A DNA stretch of 64,000 nucleotides, from positions 28,614 through 92,613 of the forward strand of contig JAITLO010000043.1 in NCBI GenBank assembly GCA_031277855.1. The letters are read 5' to 3'. The stretch's first letter is position 1, and each line of letters opens with the position of its first letter. Shown here one piece after another: positions 55,412 to 64,000 of the stretch. The notes beneath the pieces are model-generated. The model was not told where the DNA came from and made no database searches. It saw only the letters and a program-made list of their open reading frames with translations. Position numbers and translations under genes: made by a program. Source of the stretch: Acidovorax sp. (GTDB lineage Bacteria > Pseudomonadota > Gammaproteobacteria > Burkholderiales > Burkholderiaceae_C).

Positions 55412-55793
55412 CGATCTCCAACACGGGTCCAGGGCTCAGGCATGCTGCGGCGTTCGGGCATGTCGCTGGAGAAAAAAGCGAAGATGACCGGACGCAAAGC
55501 GCCATGGATGCACGGCGTCAAAGCGGTAAGTGCAGGAAGTTTCCACCAAGGCTGTAGCTCGCATGCCGAGCCTGCGACAAGCGTACATTCTAGCCGCCCG
55601 GGGCAAAGGCTTCGCGCTGCGCCGCCCTGCCTGTTGCGACGCAGGCTGGCCGCCAGGACGAGCTGCCGCAGCACTGCCCTGCCTTTCACATCCGGTGCAA
55701 GTTCCCGCCCCCGTCCACCCGCTCTTCTCCGCACTGCCTGTGTCTTGCCCCGACATGGAGGCAGTCTCTATGCCGCCCATGCCATATATAAAA
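55412..55793. other. gene-free region upstream of zapE
   Basis: Nearly 450 bases lie between the zapE start and the lpd stop. Open frames here are short and without ribosome-binding sites or family likeness. A TAGAAT on the minus strand near 55590 could be a -10 box but has no good -35 partner. Apart from the lpd terminator at the right end I see nothing I can name. Confidence 0.5.
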
Positions 55794-55836
55794 CAATAGC
55801 GGCCTGCGCCCTATGACCGGGCGCAGGCCGCTGTTT
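55794..55836 (-). terminator. lpd: terminator of the sucA-sucB-lpd operon
   Basis: A 14-bp perfect stem, AGCGGCCTGCGCCC with GGGCGCAGGCCGCT, has a 7-base loop and is followed on the minus strand by ATTGTTTTAT. It lies 25 bases past the lpd stop. Confidence 0.85.
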
Positions 55837-55860
55837 TGGCTCAAACCGTTAACGGGCTGA

Positions 55861-57288
<1,428 letters not shown>

Positions 57289-57422
57289 GATTTGAATCTC
57301 TTCTCTATGTTGCTGGAAAAAACCCACCATCAGGCCATGTCAAGCCAACGGTGGGTTTTCACTGCTAGATGTTCAAGTGTTGCCTTGCCCTGTGCACACG
57401 CGTGGACCAGGCCAGTGGCCAT

Positions 57423-57521
57423 CGCGCAAGGGCCGCCCCGCAGCGCTGATGGCGTCCCCCTTCCCGAATTGCAAGGCAATTCGAGAGAAGGGGGAAGGCG
57501 CACAGCGCCTCAGGGGGTTGC
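57423..57521 (-). repeat. dispersed 3'-end repeat, copy 4 (after sucB)
   Basis: CGCGCAAGGGCCGCCCCGCA and a terminal CTCAGGGGGTTGC frame an inverted repeat CCCCCTTC...GAAGGGGG with a CGAATTGC/GCAATTCG core. The element ends at the base next to the sucB stop. It lies inside the suc operon, between sucB and lpd, where it could set 3' ends or mRNA stability. Confidence 0.8.
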
Positions 57522-58766
57522 TCACAGATCAAACAGCAGGCGCGAAGGATCTTCCAGCGCGTCCTTCATGGCCACCAGGCCCAGCACTGCTTCGCGGCCG
57601 TCGATGATGCGGTGGTCATAGGACATGGCCAGATAGTTCATCGGGCGCACCACAACCTGACCGTTTTCGACCACAGCACGGTCCTTGGTGGCGTGCACGC
57701 CCAGGATGGCCGACTGGGGCGGGTTGATGATGGGGGTGGACATCATCGAGCCGAAGGTGCCGCCATTGGAGATGGAGAAGGTGCCACCGGTCATGTCTTC
57801 AATGCCCAGCTTGCCCTCGGCAGCCTTCTTGCCGAATTCGGCAATCTTCTTTTCGATGTCGGCAAAGCTCATCTGGTCGGCGTTGCGCAGAATTGGCACC
57901 ACCAGGCCACGGGGCGAGCCCACGGCAATACCGATGTCGAAATAGCCGTGGTAGATGATGTCGTTGCCATCGACCGAAGCGTTCAGCACCGGGTACTTCT
58001 TCAGGGCATGCACGGCCGCCTTGACGAAGAAGGACATAAAGCCCAGCTTCACGCCATGTTCCTTGGTGAAGGCGTCCTGGAACTTCTTGCGCAGGTCCAT
58101 CACGGGAGCCATGTTCACTTCGTTGAACGTGGTCAGGATGGCGTTGGTCGATTGCGACTGCAGCAGACGCTCGGCCACGCGAGCACGCAGACGGCTCATC
58201 GGCACGCGCTGCTCGGGACGGCCCGACAGGTCTTCCTTGGCAGCAGGTGCGGCCACCTGGGGCAGCGCAGTCTTGGGAGCACCGGTGGGGATGGTGGCGC
58301 CGGCCTTGATGGCGGACAGTGCATCACCCTTGGTCACGCGGCCGTCCTTGCCGGTGCCAGTCACGTTGGCAGCAGACAGATTGTTCTCGGCCAGGATCTT
58401 GGCGGCAGCAGGCATGGCCACATCGCTCTTGGCGCTGGAGGCGGGTGCAGCGGCGGCAACCGGGGCAGCGGCAGGAGCTGCTGCGGCAGGTGCAGCAGCG
58501 GGCGCTGCAGCGGCGCCGGCGACGCCTTCGGTGTCGATCTTGGCGATCAGCTGCTCAGCAGTCACGGTAGCGCCATCGCCTTGCACGATGTCGGACAGCA
58601 CGCCAGCGGCGGGGGCCGGCACTTCCAGCACCACCTTGTCGGTTTCGATTTCGATCAGGATTTCGTCCACGGCCACAGCTTCACCGACCTTTTTCTTCCA
58701 GGTCAGCATGGTGGCTTCCGCGATGGATTCGGACAGCTGGGGGACTTTGACTTCAACGATAGCCAT
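57522..58766 (-). CDS. sucB: dihydrolipoyllysine succinyltransferase (E2)
   Basis: This 414-aa E2 core of 2-oxoglutarate dehydrogenase has an N-terminal lipoyl domain with the lipoylated lysine in [11 protein letters not shown] (K44). An Ala/Pro linker (about 80-115), a peripheral-subunit binding domain ([20 protein letters not shown]), and the catalytic domain with [13 protein letters not shown] follow. Length is normal. It lies 60 bases after sucA. Confidence 0.97.
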   Translation of the reverse strand: MAIVEVKVPQLSESIAEATMLTWKKKVGEAVAVDEILIEIETDKVVLEVPAPAAGVLSDIVQGDGATVTAEQLIAKIDTEGVAGAAAAPAAAPAAAAPAAAPVAAAAPASSAKSDVAMPAAAKILAENNLSAANVTGTGKDGRVTKGDALSAIKAGATIPTGAPKTALPQVAAPAAKEDLSGRPEQRVPMSRLRARVAERLLQSQSTNAILTTFNEVNMAPVMDLRKKFQDAFTKEHGVKLGFMSFFVKAAVHALKKYPVLNASVDGNDIIYHGYFDIGIAVGSPRGLVVPILRNADQMSFADIEKKIAEFGKKAAEGKLGIEDMTGGTFSISNGGTFGSMMSTPIINPPQSAILGVHATKDRAVVENGQVVVRPMNYLAMSYDHRIIDGREAVLGLVAMKDALEDPSRLLFDL

Positions 58767-58826
58767 TTTGAATTCTTTCCAAATGTGTTTTGTGCTCCCC
58801 TGCCCGCAGGCAGGGGATATCGCCTA

Positions 58827-61706
58827 TTACTTGGTCAGGACAAAGCCCTTGAGCTTGCCGAATGCGCCTTCGACCAGAGCCTTTTGCTGCTCTTGGTGCA
58901 GGTGCGAGTAACCCACAGCGGGCGATGCCGAGGCAGCGCGGCCGGAGTAGCCCAGCTTCTGACCATCGAGCATGTTCTCATGGATGTTGTGCTGGATGAA
59001 GAACCAGGCGCCCTGGTTCTGCGGCTCGTCCTGGCACCACACGATGTCGGTCGCATGGGGGTACTTCTTGAGCTCGGCGCCAAAGGCCTTGTGCGGGAAG
59101 GGATAGAGCTGCTCGACGCGGATGATGGCCACGTCGTTGGCTTCCTTCTCGGCGCGCTTTTTCACCAGGTCGTAGTACACCTTGCCCGAGCAGGCGATGA
59201 CGCGCTTGACCTTGGCGGCGTTCTTCACGACGTCGGCGTCTTGCTCACCGATCACGGTCTGGAATGCACCCTTGGTGAATTCGGACAGCGGCGATGTGGC
59301 GTCCTTGTTACGCAGCAGCGACTTGGGCGTCATGATGACCAGCGGCTTGCGCAGCTTGCGCACCATCTGACGACGCAGCACGTGGAAGATCTGGCTGGCC
59401 GTGGTGGGCTGCACGATCTGCATATTGGTGTCGGCCGCCAGCTGCATGAAGCGCTCCAGGCGGGCCGAGCTGTGCTCGGGGCCCTGGCCTTCGTAGCCGT
59501 GGGGCAGCATCAACGTCAGGCCATTCACACGGCCCCACTTCACTTCACCCGAGGCGATGAACTGGTCGATCACGACCTGGGCACCGTTGGCGAAGTCGCC
59601 GAACTGGGCTTCCCAGATCACCAGGGTGTTGGGGTCGTTGGAGGCATAGCCGTATTCAAAGCCCAGCACTGCCTCTTCGGACAGGATGGAGTCGATGACC
59701 ACGAACGGAGCCTGGTTCTCGGCCACGTTCTGCAGCGGGATGTAGGTGCCTTCGCTCCACTTTTCACGCTTTTGGTCATGGATGACCGAGTGACGGTGGG
59801 TGAAGGTGCCACGGCCGCAGTCTTCGCCAGACAGGCGCACGGGATAGCCCGATGCCACCAGCGAGGCAAACGCCATGTGCTCGCCCATGCCCCAGTCCAC
59901 ATTGATCTCACCACGGCCCATGGCAGCGCGGTCGTCATAGACCTTCTTCACCAGAGCGTGGGGGTTGACCGTAGCAGGCAGGGTCGTGATCTTCTCGGCC
60001 AGACGCTTCCATTCAGTCAGCGGGATGGCGGTGTCACCGGCATCGGTCCACTTCTGGTCCAGGAAGGGACTCCAGTCCACAGCGTACTGGCTCTTGAAGT
60101 TGGTCAGCACCACTTCCTGGGTGTGACGGCCTTCGTCCATGGCGGCGCGGTAGGCCTTAGCCATGTCGTCGCCCAGGGACTCGCCCAGACCTTGGGCAGC
60201 CAGCTTGTCGGCGTACAGCTTGCGCGTGCCGGGGTGGGCCGCAATCTTCTTGTACATCAGCGGCTGGGTCAGAGCGGGAGTGTCCTGCTCGTTGTGGCCC
60301 AGCTTGCGGAAGCACACCACGTCCACCACCACGTCTTGCTGGAACTCCATGCGGTAGTCCAGGGCCAGCTGCATGCACAGCGCCACGGCTTCGGGATCGT
60401 CGCCGTTGACGTGCAGCACGGGGGATTCGACCATCTTCACGATGTCCGTGCAGTAGGTGGTGGAGCCCTTGTCGCGGGGGTCAGAGGTGGTGAAACCGAT
60501 CTGGTTGTTGATGATGATGTGCACCGTGCCGCCCGTGGTGTAGCCACGGGTTTGCATCAGCGCCAGGGTTTCCTGGTTCACACCTTGGCCGGCGAAAGCG
60601 GCGTCACCGTGCACCAGCACGGGCAGCACTTGCTTGCCGTGGGGGTCTGCGCGGCGGTCCATGCGCGAGCGCACCGAGCCTTCCACCACGGGGTTGACGA
60701 TTTCCAGGTGCGAGGGGTTGAAGGCCAGCGACAGGTGCACAGGGCCGCCGGCCGTGGACACGTCGGAGCTGAAGCCCTGGTGGTACTTCACGTCACCAGC
60801 AGGCAGGTCTTCGGGAGCGGTGTGGTCGAACTCGGCGAACAAGTCCTTGGGCATCTTGCCCAGGGTGTTGACCAGCACGTTCAGACGACCACGGTGGGCC
60901 ATGCCGATCACAACTTCCTGCACACCCTTTTGGCCGGCTGCGTTGATCAGCTCGTCCATGGCCACGATGAAGGACTCACCACCCTCCAGGGAGAAGCGCT
61001 TTTGGCCCACGTACTTGGTGTGCAGATAGCGCTCCAGGCCTTCAGCGGCCGTCAGGCGATCGAGAATGCGTTTTTTCTTGTTGGCATCGAAGGCAGGCTT
61101 GGAACGAATGGTTTCCAGCTTTTGCTGCCACCAGCGCTTTTGCACCTGGTCGGTGGCGTACATGTACTCCACGCCGATGGTGCCGCAATAGGTTTCGCGC
61201 AGTGCGTTCAGCAGATCGCGCAAGGACATGGTTTCCTTGCCGAAGAAGGTATTGCCGACGTTGAAGACGGTTTCCTGGTCTGCATCGGTGAAGCCGTAGA
61301 AAGCAGGCTCCAGCTCGGGAATGTCGGGGCGCTCAGTGCGCTTGAGGGGGTCCAGATCGGCCCAGCTTTGGCCCACATTGCGGTAGGCGGCAATCAGCTG
61401 CTGCACTGCGGTGCGCTTGCGGCCCAATTCCGAATCGGCACCGGAGGCCTGCACCACGCGGGTGCCGCCTTGCTTGGCGCGCTCGGCGAAAGCATTGATG
61501 ACGGGCAGATGGGGCACGTCCTTGGCGTTGGAGCCGTCCAGTGCCGGCACGTGCTGCAGCGCATCGAAGTATTCGCGCCACGAATCGGGCACGCTGCCAG
61601 GGTTCGCCAGATAGTTCTCGTACATCTCTTCGACATAAGGGGCATTGCCCCCGAAGAGATAGGTGTTGCCTTGATAGGCTTGGTAAACAGATGGCTGATC
61701 GCTCAT
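58827..61706 (-). CDS. sucA: 2-oxoglutarate dehydrogenase E1
   Basis: This 959-aa thiamine-diphosphate enzyme decarboxylates 2-oxoglutarate in the citric acid cycle. It starts MSDQPSVYQAYQGNTYLFGG with GGAGG about 10 bases upstream. Landmarks: GMAHRGRLNVLVN, HVNGDDPEAV, and NNQIGFTTSDPRD in the cofactor domain, LPHGYEGQGPEHSSARLERF, and VIACSGKVYYDL at the end. It heads the sucA-sucB-lpd operon. A long open frame on the opposite strand (57612-61754) is an artefact of codon composition. Confidence 0.97.
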   Translation of the reverse strand: MSDQPSVYQAYQGNTYLFGGNAPYVEEMYENYLANPGSVPDSWREYFDALQHVPALDGSNAKDVPHLPVINAFAERAKQGGTRVVQASGADSELGRKRTAVQQLIAAYRNVGQSWADLDPLKRTERPDIPELEPAFYGFTDADQETVFNVGNTFFGKETMSLRDLLNALRETYCGTIGVEYMYATDQVQKRWWQQKLETIRSKPAFDANKKKRILDRLTAAEGLERYLHTKYVGQKRFSLEGGESFIVAMDELINAAGQKGVQEVVIGMAHRGRLNVLVNTLGKMPKDLFAEFDHTAPEDLPAGDVKYHQGFSSDVSTAGGPVHLSLAFNPSHLEIVNPVVEGSVRSRMDRRADPHGKQVLPVLVHGDAAFAGQGVNQETLALMQTRGYTTGGTVHIIINNQIGFTTSDPRDKGSTTYCTDIVKMVESPVLHVNGDDPEAVALCMQLALDYRMEFQQDVVVDVVCFRKLGHNEQDTPALTQPLMYKKIAAHPGTRKLYADKLAAQGLGESLGDDMAKAYRAAMDEGRHTQEVVLTNFKSQYAVDWSPFLDQKWTDAGDTAIPLTEWKRLAEKITTLPATVNPHALVKKVYDDRAAMGRGEINVDWGMGEHMAFASLVASGYPVRLSGEDCGRGTFTHRHSVIHDQKREKWSEGTYIPLQNVAENQAPFVVIDSILSEEAVLGFEYGYASNDPNTLVIWEAQFGDFANGAQVVIDQFIASGEVKWGRVNGLTLMLPHGYEGQGPEHSSARLERFMQLAADTNMQIVQPTTASQIFHVLRRQMVRKLRKPLVIMTPKSLLRNKDATSPLSEFTKGAFQTVIGEQDADVVKNAAKVKRVIACSGKVYYDLVKKRAEKEANDVAIIRVEQLYPFPHKAFGAELKKYPHATDIVWCQDEPQNQGAWFFIQHNIHENMLDGQKLGYSGRAASASPAVGYSHLHQEQQKALVEGAFGKLKGFVLTK

Positions 61707-61939
61707 ATTCCGCTGACCTCCGCTTTCCTTGAGAAAGCATTAGCTGGTTGGTAAACCTTCCGCGACACGGCTGTACCGGATGGCGGATGCGACTGTGGCT
61801 GGGAAGGGCCTGTTGTTGCGTCACGCATTGTGCCACCGAATGGTGCAGCGGCCCGAAAGGCAGAACAGAGCTTAACGCTAATACACATCGCGTACATTCA
61901 TATACCTGTAGGCCATTGCCGGTACCTTTTCTATCCTCT

Positions 61940-63010
61940 ATGCGCTCGGACCAGACCCTGAAGCACGCCTTCACTCTCTTGCTGATTGCCGTGACCTGCG
62001 GCTTTTTCGGTATTTTGTGGCCTTTTGCAGGGGCCATTTTCTGGGCCGTGGTGTTGGCCATCCTGTTTCAGCCCTTGAACCGCCGCCTGCTTGCACGCAT
62101 GCCGCGTTGGCGCAACAGTGCCACCTTGCTGACGCTCTTGATCTGCCTGCTGCTGGTGATCCTGCCGCTGATTGCCGTGACCTTGTCGGTGATTCAGGAA
62201 GCGGTTTCGGTCTACCACCGCCTCAACACAGGGCAGATGGACTTCAGCAACTATGTGCAGCAAATCAAGGACGCCCTGCCCGGCTGGGCACTGGACCTGC
62301 TGCACAAGCTCAACCTCAGCTCGCTCACCGAAATCCAGCAGCGCCTGACCGCGCTAGCCGGGGAAGCGGCCAAATCTTTTGCCACCCGCGCCGTCAACCT
62401 GGGCCAGTACACCCTGAGCTTTGTGGTGAGCTTTGGCATCATGCTGTATTTGCTGTTTTTCCTGCTGCGTGATGGGACACAGCTGGCAGCACGCCTGCTG
62501 GAAGCCGTGCCTTTGGACACAGACCACAAAGGCCAGCTGCTGCGCAAATTCACCACCGTCATCAAAGCCACGGTCAAGGGAAACCTGGCTGTGGCCGTTG
62601 CCCAGGGCTTTCTGGGTGGATTGATCTTCTGGATCATGGGCATTGAAGCACCGGCCCTCTGGGGCGTGCTGATGGCGTTTTTGTCTCTGCTTCCTGCCAT
62701 TGGCGCCAGCCTGATCTGGGGCCCTGTAGCCATCTACTTCCTGGCCACGGGCGATATAGGCAAGGGCGTCATCCTGACGGCCTATGGCCTGCTGGTCATC
62801 AGCCTGGTGGACAACATCCTGCGCCCTCTGCTGGTGGGCAAGGACACCAAGATGCCGGACTATGTGGTCTTGATCTCCACCATTGGCGGCATGTCGCTGT
62901 TTGGCCTGTCCGGTTTTGTGATCGGCCCTGCCATTGCCGCCTTGTTCATGGCCACCTGGGAAATCTTTGCCCCACCGCGCGCCGAGCACGACGCGCCGCC
63001 AGCCAAATAA
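61940..63010 (+). CDS. AI-2E family (PerM/YdiK-like) transporter
   Basis: This 356-aa membrane protein of the AI-2E exporter superfamily has about eight helices: two near the N-terminus (ITLLLIAVTCGFFGILWPF-like, 15-60), one at 70-90, an amphipathic segment (100-160), then PF-like signatures VVSFGIMLYLLFFLLRDG, GFLGGLIFWIMGIEAPALWG and NILRPLLVGKDTKMPDYVV. Family members export autoinducer-2 or act as Na+/H+ antiporters; the substrate here is unknown. I use the ATG at 61940; the open frame to 61748 lacks family likeness. Confidence 0.9.
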   Translation: MRSDQTLKHAFTLLLIAVTCGFFGILWPFAGAIFWAVVLAILFQPLNRRLLARMPRWRNSATLLTLLICLLLVILPLIAVTLSVIQEAVSVYHRLNTGQMDFSNYVQQIKDALPGWALDLLHKLNLSSLTEIQQRLTALAGEAAKSFATRAVNLGQYTLSFVVSFGIMLYLLFFLLRDGTQLAARLLEAVPLDTDHKGQLLRKFTTVIKATVKGNLAVAVAQGFLGGLIFWIMGIEAPALWGVLMAFLSLLPAIGASLIWGPVAIYFLATGDIGKGVILTAYGLLVISLVDNILRPLLVGKDTKMPDYVVLISTIGGMSLFGLSGFVIGPAIAALFMATWEIFAPPRAEHDAPPAK

Positions 63011-63027
63011 TTCCCCCACAGCCAGCA

Positions 63028-63048
63028 CACCCACTTGCGCAGTGGGTG
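63028..63048. other. hairpin after the AI-2E transporter gene
   Basis: CACCCACT, a 5-base loop and AGTGGGTG stand 18 bases past the transporter stop. There is no T tract, so it may protect the mRNA end rather than terminate. Confidence 0.4.
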
Positions 63049-63190
63049 CTGCGCAAAACATCGGGGCAGGGACTTTCCCTATCACGGCTCCTGCATTTGT
63101 GACACACAGTCCCTACAGTCTGCTCTCCCAAAGCAGGCACTCCCACGGCAACCACTGAAGCGGCTGCGCTTGCAGGAAGGCGAAATGGCA

Positions 63191-63210
63191 ATGTATCTGC
63201 ATGGATACAT
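63191..63210. promoter_or_regulatory. 20-bp palindrome, candidate operator upstream of formate dehydrogenase
   Basis: ATGTATC, a 6-base spacer (TGCATG) and GATACAT form perfect 7-bp arms, AT-rich against a GC-rich background. The element ends 98 bases before the formate dehydrogenase start. It looks like a dimeric-regulator site; it is neither a standard FNR box (TTGAT-N4-ATCAA) nor a hairpin terminator. Confidence 0.45.
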
Positions 63211-63308
63211 TTCCGAGGAGCTTGCCCAAGTACCTTGGATACGGTGTCTTTTATAAATCGCCCGTCCTACAATGCGCCTCACAAGCGTCAAGTTAAAAAA
63301 GGTAACCC

Positions 63309-64000
63309 ATGGTGCAATTCTCCAGACGCCAGTTCATGAAAGTGACTGGTTCGAGTCTGGCGGCATCCAGCCTGGCAGTGATGGGCTTCTCGCCCACCGC
63401 TGCACTGGCTGAGGTCCGTCAGTTCAAGCTGGCCGCCGCCACCGTCACTCGGCAGACATGTACGTACTGCTCGGTCGGCTGCGGCATTTTGATGTATTCC
63501 TACAGCGATGGCGTGCGCAACGCCAAGCTGTCGGTCATGCACGTCGAAGGGGATCCGGACCATCCGGTGAACCGCGGCACGCTGTGCCCCAAGGGCGCAT
63601 CGCTGCTGGACTTCGTGCACAGCCCCAACCGTCTCAAGTACCCCGAATACCGCGCCCCCGGCTCGTCCGAGTGGAAGCGCCTGTCGTGGGACGAGGCACT
63701 GGATCGTGTGGCCAAGCTCCTCAAGGAAGACCGTGACGCCAATTTCGTTGAAAAGAACGAAAAAGGCCAAACCGTCAACCGTTGGCTCACCACCGGCATG
63801 CTGGCCGCTTCGGCCTCCAGCAACGAAGCCGGCTACGTTACGCACAAAGTGGCCCGTTCCTGGGGCCTTCTTGCACTCGATAACCAAGCACGTGTCTGAC
63901 ACGGCCCGACGGTGGCAGGTCTTGCCCCGACGTTTGGCCGTGGAGCGATGACGAACCATTGGGTCGACATCAAGAACGCGGACGTTATTTTGATCATGGG
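63309..64000 (+). CDS. fdnG: formate dehydrogenase alpha subunit, selenocysteine-containing, 3' end outside window
   Basis: This is the catalytic molybdopterin subunit of the periplasmic formate dehydrogenase (FdnG/FdoG type). Residues 1-34 are a Tat signal peptide (SRRQFMK, twin Arg at 6-7). The 4Fe-4S ligands are C51, C54, C58 and C93. The in-frame TGA at 63897-63899 is codon 197 and is selenocysteine, not a stop: the flanking residues DNQARV and [17 protein letters not shown] continue the family sequence exactly and a SECIS hairpin follows. The gene runs on past 64000; 230 codons are visible. The symbol could equally be fdoG. Confidence 0.95.
63897..63936 (+). promoter_or_regulatory. selenocysteine codon and bacterial SECIS element
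   Basis: Starting 7 bases after the TGA, CGACGG pairs with CCGACG (one A-A mismatch), a T is bulged, and GGCA pairs with TGCC around the loop GGTCT. The loop and bulged T match the SelB-binding core of the E. coli fdhF element (GCAGGTCTGC). This recruits SelB with selenocysteyl-tRNA. Confidence 0.85.

Noticed and set aside
55412..55860. Possible small gene in the gap upstream of zapE
   Set aside because: Frames there lack ribosome-binding sites and have biased shadow-like composition; nothing beyond the lpd terminator could be supported.
57612..61754. A 1380-codon open frame antisense to sucA and sucB
   Set aside because: It mirrors the codon bias of the real genes (third-base G/C leaves few stops in the opposite frame), is rich in His, Gly and Gln as such shadows are, and has no ribosome-binding site or domain.
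63309..63899. Formate dehydrogenase gene ending at the TGA at 63897 as a truncated gene
   Set aside because: The family sequence continues in frame and a SECIS element follows, so the TGA is read as selenocysteine.

Overview
The window is GC-rich chromosomal DNA (roughly 60-65 % by eye) from a betaproteobacterium, most likely of the family Comamonadaceae (Comamonas, Delftia or Acidovorax relatives). The reasons are the phaC-phaA-phaB polyhydroxyalkanoate operon, the sucA-sucB-lpd order, the clpS-clpA and zipA-smc neighbourhoods, dispersed 90-105 bp GC-rich repeats at gene ends and a long ATAGCTGCTTG-type terminator. The species is inferred from style, not from a marker gene. I saw no rRNA, tRNA, CRISPR array, prophage or insertion sequence.

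Layout. 1-6 kb: the end of a two-permease ABC-2 exporter, glyoxalase I, a small lipoprotein, a PhzF-type isomerase, an OmpA-domain protein and a LysE-type exporter. 5.8-6.75 kb: three tandem modules, each with its own promoter-like element, a 24-codon micro-gene and a terminator; this is the most unusual part of the window. 6.8-10.9 kb: the PHA operon on the minus strand. 11-14.4 kb: a small membrane protein, PgeF, a zeta-class GST isomerase facing a fumarylacetoacetate-hydrolase-fold enzyme, and a NUDIX hydrolase. 14.5-21.9 kb: a protein with two sensor-like halves and a CheW-like end, then a compact unknown operon (159, 570, 64 and 205 aa proteins plus a Ycf46-like AAA+ ATPase).

21.9-31 kb: VOC protein, Imm10-like protein, patatin phospholipase, LigA, ZipA and SMC, all on the minus strand. 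31-38 kb: two large GGDEF-EAL cyclic-di-GMP proteins flanking a YebC-family regulator. 38-49.3 kb: a fused SpmA/SpmB membrane protein, exonuclease I, cardiolipin synthase, ClpA, ClpS and DnaE. 49.4-55.4 kb: BamD, a HAD phosphatase next to a very AT-rich stretch, a DinG-type helicase, a periplasmic coiled-coil protein and ZapE. 55.8-61.7 kb: lpd, sucB and sucA. 61.9-64 kb: an AI-2E/PerM-family transporter and the start of a selenocysteine-containing formate dehydrogenase that runs off the window.

How the genes work together: PhaA, PhaB and PhaC convert acetyl-CoA to stored polyester. SucA, SucB and Lpd form the 2-oxoglutarate dehydrogenase complex. ClpS delivers N-degron substrates to ClpA. 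Smc, ZipA, ZapE and LigA belong to chromosome and division housekeeping. The micro-ORF array and the Ycf46 operon have no function I can assign.
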